Source: Sphingobacterium sp. CZ-UAM (lineage in GTDB: Bacteria > Bacteroidota > Bacteroidia > Sphingobacteriales > Sphingobacteriaceae). From it: a stretch of DNA of 64,000 nucleotides. This document shows positions 61,839 through 64,000 of the stretch, piece after piece. The position numbers and the translations under genes were made by a program. The notes under the pieces were generated by a model, which saw only the letters and a list, made by a program, of their open reading frames with translations, ran no database searches and was not told the origin of the DNA. The stretch lies in NCBI RefSeq assembly GCF_002000245.1, contig NZ_MTCM01000001.1, positions 1,798,001 to 1,862,000 of the forward strand. The letters run 5' to 3'. Numbering within the stretch: position 1 is the stretch's first letter; each line of letters begins with the position of its first letter.

Positions 61839-62852
61839 TTGACAAAGCAACAACGAATAAATGCGTTTGTAAAACTGGGTGAACTGTTGAAGGTGCAACC
61901 TGAAGATCTTACTCAGATCATTCAACTGGCACAGCATAAAAACCCCTGGTATACCCGCCAAAATGTTGAAAGAGCCTTACATGCAATTTCATCCAACTTA
62001 ACGGCGGAAAAACTGAATCATTGGCTACACAACTACCCGGATATCGAATCAACTAAAACAGTAGGATTAATCCTTGCCGGAAATATACCTCTTGTCGGAT
62101 TTCATGACATCCTTTGTGTCCTAATCAGTGGATTCAAAGCGAAAATTAAACTATCCTCAGATGATGCCGGTTTAACGACTTATGTGCTCAATCGTCTAAA
62201 ACAACTAGAACCTGACTTTGCGGCAGCGTTTGAAATCGTCGATAAACTCAAAGACTTCGACCTCGTGATTGCAACGGGTTCAAACAATACGGCCCGTTAT
62301 TTCGACTATTATTTTGGATCCAAACCACATATTATCCGCCGCAATAGAAATAGTGTAGCAGTCATTACAGGACAGGAATCCCCTGCCCAACTGGAAGCCC
62401 TGGGTCACGATATCTTCGACTATTTCGGCCTTGGCTGCCGCTCGGTTTCCAAGCTTTTCATTCCAAAAGAGTATGCAGTAGCGCATTTTTTTGAAGGAAT
62501 AGCGGCTTATAAAGACGTATCCGAACACTTTAAATACAATAATAATTACGACTACAATAAATCCATCTATCTGATCAACGGCGATAAGCATTTTGACAAT
62601 GGATTTCTGCTGCTCAAACAGGATCCGCGTCTGGCCTCCCCGCTATCCGTGGTTTATTATGAGGAATACGGCTCCCTTGAAGATGTCGAACAGGAACTAA
62701 AGCAGCAAGCTGAACAGATCCAGTGTGTCGTCTCGGAAGTCCCACTCAACATACAGTCCCCGGTTTTTCATTTTGGTGAAAGTCAATGCCCGGCCTTGGA
62801 CGATTATGCAGATGGTATAAATACGCTGGATTTTTTATTTGCAAACCCGTAA
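61839..62852 (+). CDS. LuxC-like acyl-CoA reductase
   Basis: 337 residues from a TTG at 61839; there is no ATG or GTG upstream in frame, so TTG is the only near-N-terminal start. The family fold (PF05893) is visible: VGLILAGNIPLVGFHDILCV, SDDAGLTTYVLNRLKQLEPD, VIATGSNNTARYFDYYFG, PHIIRRNRNSVAVITGQES, then LGHDIFDYFGLGCRSVSKLF with the nucleophile cysteine in GLGCRSVSK. The enzyme reduces acyl-CoA or acyl-phosphate to aldehyde in LuxC; in Bacteroidota the role is not settled. The -7-like TATTTTG sits on the start codon, so the true start may be slightly different. Confidence 0.85.
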   Translation: MTKQQRINAFVKLGELLKVQPEDLTQIIQLAQHKNPWYTRQNVERALHAISSNLTAEKLNHWLHNYPDIESTKTVGLILAGNIPLVGFHDILCVLISGFKAKIKLSSDDAGLTTYVLNRLKQLEPDFAAAFEIVDKLKDFDLVIATGSNNTARYFDYYFGSKPHIIRRNRNSVAVITGQESPAQLEALGHDIFDYFGLGCRSVSKLFIPKEYAVAHFFEGIAAYKDVSEHFKYNNNYDYNKSIYLINGDKHFDNGFLLLKQDPRLASPLSVVYYEEYGSLEDVEQELKQQAEQIQCVVSEVPLNIQSPVFHFGESQCPALDDYADGINTLDFLFANP

Positions 62853-62894
62853 GCTTCCGTTAAATTCGTAGTAAAGAAATTGCATTAAAAATAC

Positions 62895-62910
62895 TAACTT
62901 TGAAATCATG
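62895..62910 (+). promoter_or_regulatory. TAACTTTG -7 element 5 bp before the ATG
   Basis: TAACTTTG at 62895-62902 ends 5 bp before the ATG at 62908, without a visible RBS. It suggests a leaderless or nearly leaderless mRNA for the ftsE operon. Confidence 0.5.
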
Positions 62911-63111
62911 TATATCATTAAAGTAAAAGGTGTCGCCAAAATTCCCGACTATGTGCAGCTGCGAGATGATGCCTTCACCTTGTTGGCATATTTTAGAGTG
63001 GATCGACCTGACAAATCCCTAGACAAGATCGGATTGGGAGAAAAGGCGGAATATATCATGCAATTGGTGAGAGAAATGCCTTTTGGTCAAATTAAAAAAT
63101 TAGAGTTTTAA
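62908..63111 (+). CDS. Conserved small protein upstream of ftsE
   Basis: 67 residues, no leader, MYIIKVKGVAKIPDYVQLRD and FRVDRPDKSLDKIGLGEKAE. Often found just before ftsE in Sphingobacteriales, but function unknown to me. It lies 5 bp upstream of ftsE and is the first gene of this unit. Confidence 0.7.
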   Translation: MYIIKVKGVAKIPDYVQLRDDAFTLLAYFRVDRPDKSLDKIGLGEKAEYIMQLVREMPFGQIKKLEF

Positions 63112-63116
63112 CGCCC

Positions 63117-63797
63117 ATGATTGAAAATAAAGTAATTACATTAAAGAACGTTGATATCTTTCAACAGAAACATTTAGTTTTATCCAATGTCAATTTAAGC
63201 ATCGGTAAGGGAGAATTTCTCTACCTTATCGGACAGTCTGGCAGTGGAAAAAGTAGTTTATTAAAAATCATCTATGGCGATTTATATATCGGCAACGGAG
63301 AGGGAATGATCGCCGGATTTGATCTCAAAAAACTTCATGAAAATGATGTGCCCTATTTACGCCGGAAATTGGGTATTGTCTTTCAGGACTTTCATTTACT
63401 CTCAGACCGGACGATAGAAAAAAATCTGGAGTTTGCGCTGAAAGCCACAGGTTGGAAAGATAAAAAAATGATCGATGGACGCATCTTGGACGTATTGGAG
63501 AAAGTTGGACTTCGTTCAAAACTAAAGAAAATGCCCCATGAACTTTCCGGTGGTGAGCAACAGCGGATCGTTATTGCCCGTGCGCTACTGAATAACCCAG
63601 AGATTATCCTTGCGGATGAGCCTACCGGAAACCTGGACCCAGCTACTTCAGAGGAAATTGTCCTTTTACTCCGTGACATCGCCAATTCCGGAACAGCAAT
63701 TTTAATGGCCACCCACGATTATACCATTATCCGTAATATGCCTTCCCGAATTATTAAAACTGGAGATGGCATCCTACAGGACAATGTCAGCATCTAA
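63117..63797 (+). CDS. ftsE: Cell-division ABC transporter ATPase FtsE
   Basis: 226 residues. Walker A GQSGSGKSS, signature LSGGEQQR, Walker B IILADEPTGNLDP, H-loop MATHDY. The D-loop/ NLDPATSEEIV pattern fits FtsE/LolD-type ATPases, and the FtsE call rests on the preceding small protein and typical length. With FtsX it controls septal peptidoglycan hydrolysis. No ftsX follows in the window, so it must be encoded elsewhere if this is FtsE. Confidence 0.8.
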   Translation: MIENKVITLKNVDIFQQKHLVLSNVNLSIGKGEFLYLIGQSGSGKSSLLKIIYGDLYIGNGEGMIAGFDLKKLHENDVPYLRRKLGIVFQDFHLLSDRTIEKNLEFALKATGWKDKKMIDGRILDVLEKVGLRSKLKKMPHELSGGEQQRIVIARALLNNPEIILADEPTGNLDPATSEEIVLLLRDIANSGTAILMATHDYTIIRNMPSRIIKTGDGILQDNVSI

Positions 63798-63831
63798 GTG
63801 AAAAACTGACAACTAAAAAGACATTTTTGCA

Positions 63832-63885
63832 AATTCCGACAAATTGTTAGGTTATTTTATTAAAATCTGACAAGCTGTCGGAATT
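63832..63885 (+). promoter_or_regulatory. Inverted repeat upstream of the next gene
   Basis: AATTCCGACA (63832-63841) is repeated inverted as TGTCGGAATT (63876-63885), with an inner TGACAAGCTGTCGG. Position and symmetry suggest a regulator site or a stress promoter for the gene starting at 63956. Confidence 0.4.
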
Positions 63886-63955
63886 TTATTGTTTGGCAAA
63901 AACTTTGAGAAAAGAAGATATAGAAAATTTTTGAATCTATTTTAGCATTGAAGAT

Positions 63956-64000
63956 ATGAATGAGCAAGATAATTATTACGATGAGAGTCAAGATCAAGTA
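63956..64000 (+). CDS. Start of an acidic protein, truncated by the window edge
   Basis: Only 15 codons are visible (MNEQDNYYDESQDQV), polar and acidic. GrpE-like N-termini are of this kind, but the fragment is too short to call. The inverted repeat upstream would fit a stress-controlled gene. Confidence 0.35.
   Translation, partial: MNEQDNYYDESQDQV

Noticed and set aside
1..64000. CRISPR array, rRNA or complete tRNA genes
   Set aside because: No regularly spaced direct repeats and no complete tRNA or rRNA structure were seen; only the tRNA tail at 43007.

Overview
The window looks like a chromosomal segment of a Bacteroidota bacterium, most likely Sphingobacterium or a close Sphingobacteriaceae relative. 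This is inferred from SusC/SusD pairs, a hybrid two-component regulator, TAnnTTTG promoter elements, many SPII lipoproteins and moderate-to-low GC. No sequence search was possible, so family names rest on motifs read by eye.

Layout. 1-420: remnants of two insertion sequences, an IS3/IS150-type right end sitting inside an ISL3-type transposase. 490-6070: secreted or lipoprotein genes (a decayed effector-like gene, a HExxH lipoprotein, a cardiolipin synthase, an alginate-lyase-like lipoprotein). 6490-16120: a fimbrillin/FISUMP lipoprotein operon divergent from a SusC-SusD-zinc-lipoprotein-DUF4302 operon. 16350-30960: a polysaccharide utilisation locus (GH2, beta-helix lipoprotein with CBM96-like tail, SusD, SusC) divergent from a 1361-residue hybrid regulator, followed by a GH16 lipoprotein with the same tail. 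31290-35440: an unknown envelope protein, a three-domain peptidoglycan enzyme and a PAS-LuxR regulator.

36000-43030 is an accessory island: a probable ART-type toxin/antitoxin pair, a tandem duplication of a JAB-motif secreted protein with a partner gene, a serine resolvase, a broken nuclease-like gene, and at its right edge the 3' end of a tRNA-Ser-like gene, which looks like an attachment-site scar. From 43100 on the genes look mostly core: a DHFR-like reductase, AraC and YdcF proteins, a SpecificRecomb membrane protein, a TPR protein, a small Cys-rich protein next to an HMA/DUF3347 protein, a TIGR01777 epimerase, an FAH-family hydrolase, metNIQ, a YchJ-like protein, a dicarboxylate symporter, ferredoxin, LuxC-like reductase and ftsE.

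The most notable hidden signal is a bipartite promoter-like motif, GGGACAA-N14-CGTC, present six times exactly and once with one mismatch. It lies upstream of secreted lipoprotein or carbohydrate-active genes, and the spacer is always 14. It looks like the target of one ECF sigma factor and links scattered genes (HExxH lipoprotein, alginate-lyase-like lipoprotein, fimbrillin operon, SusC operon, GH16, PAS-LuxR, decayed island lipoprotein) into a candidate regulon.
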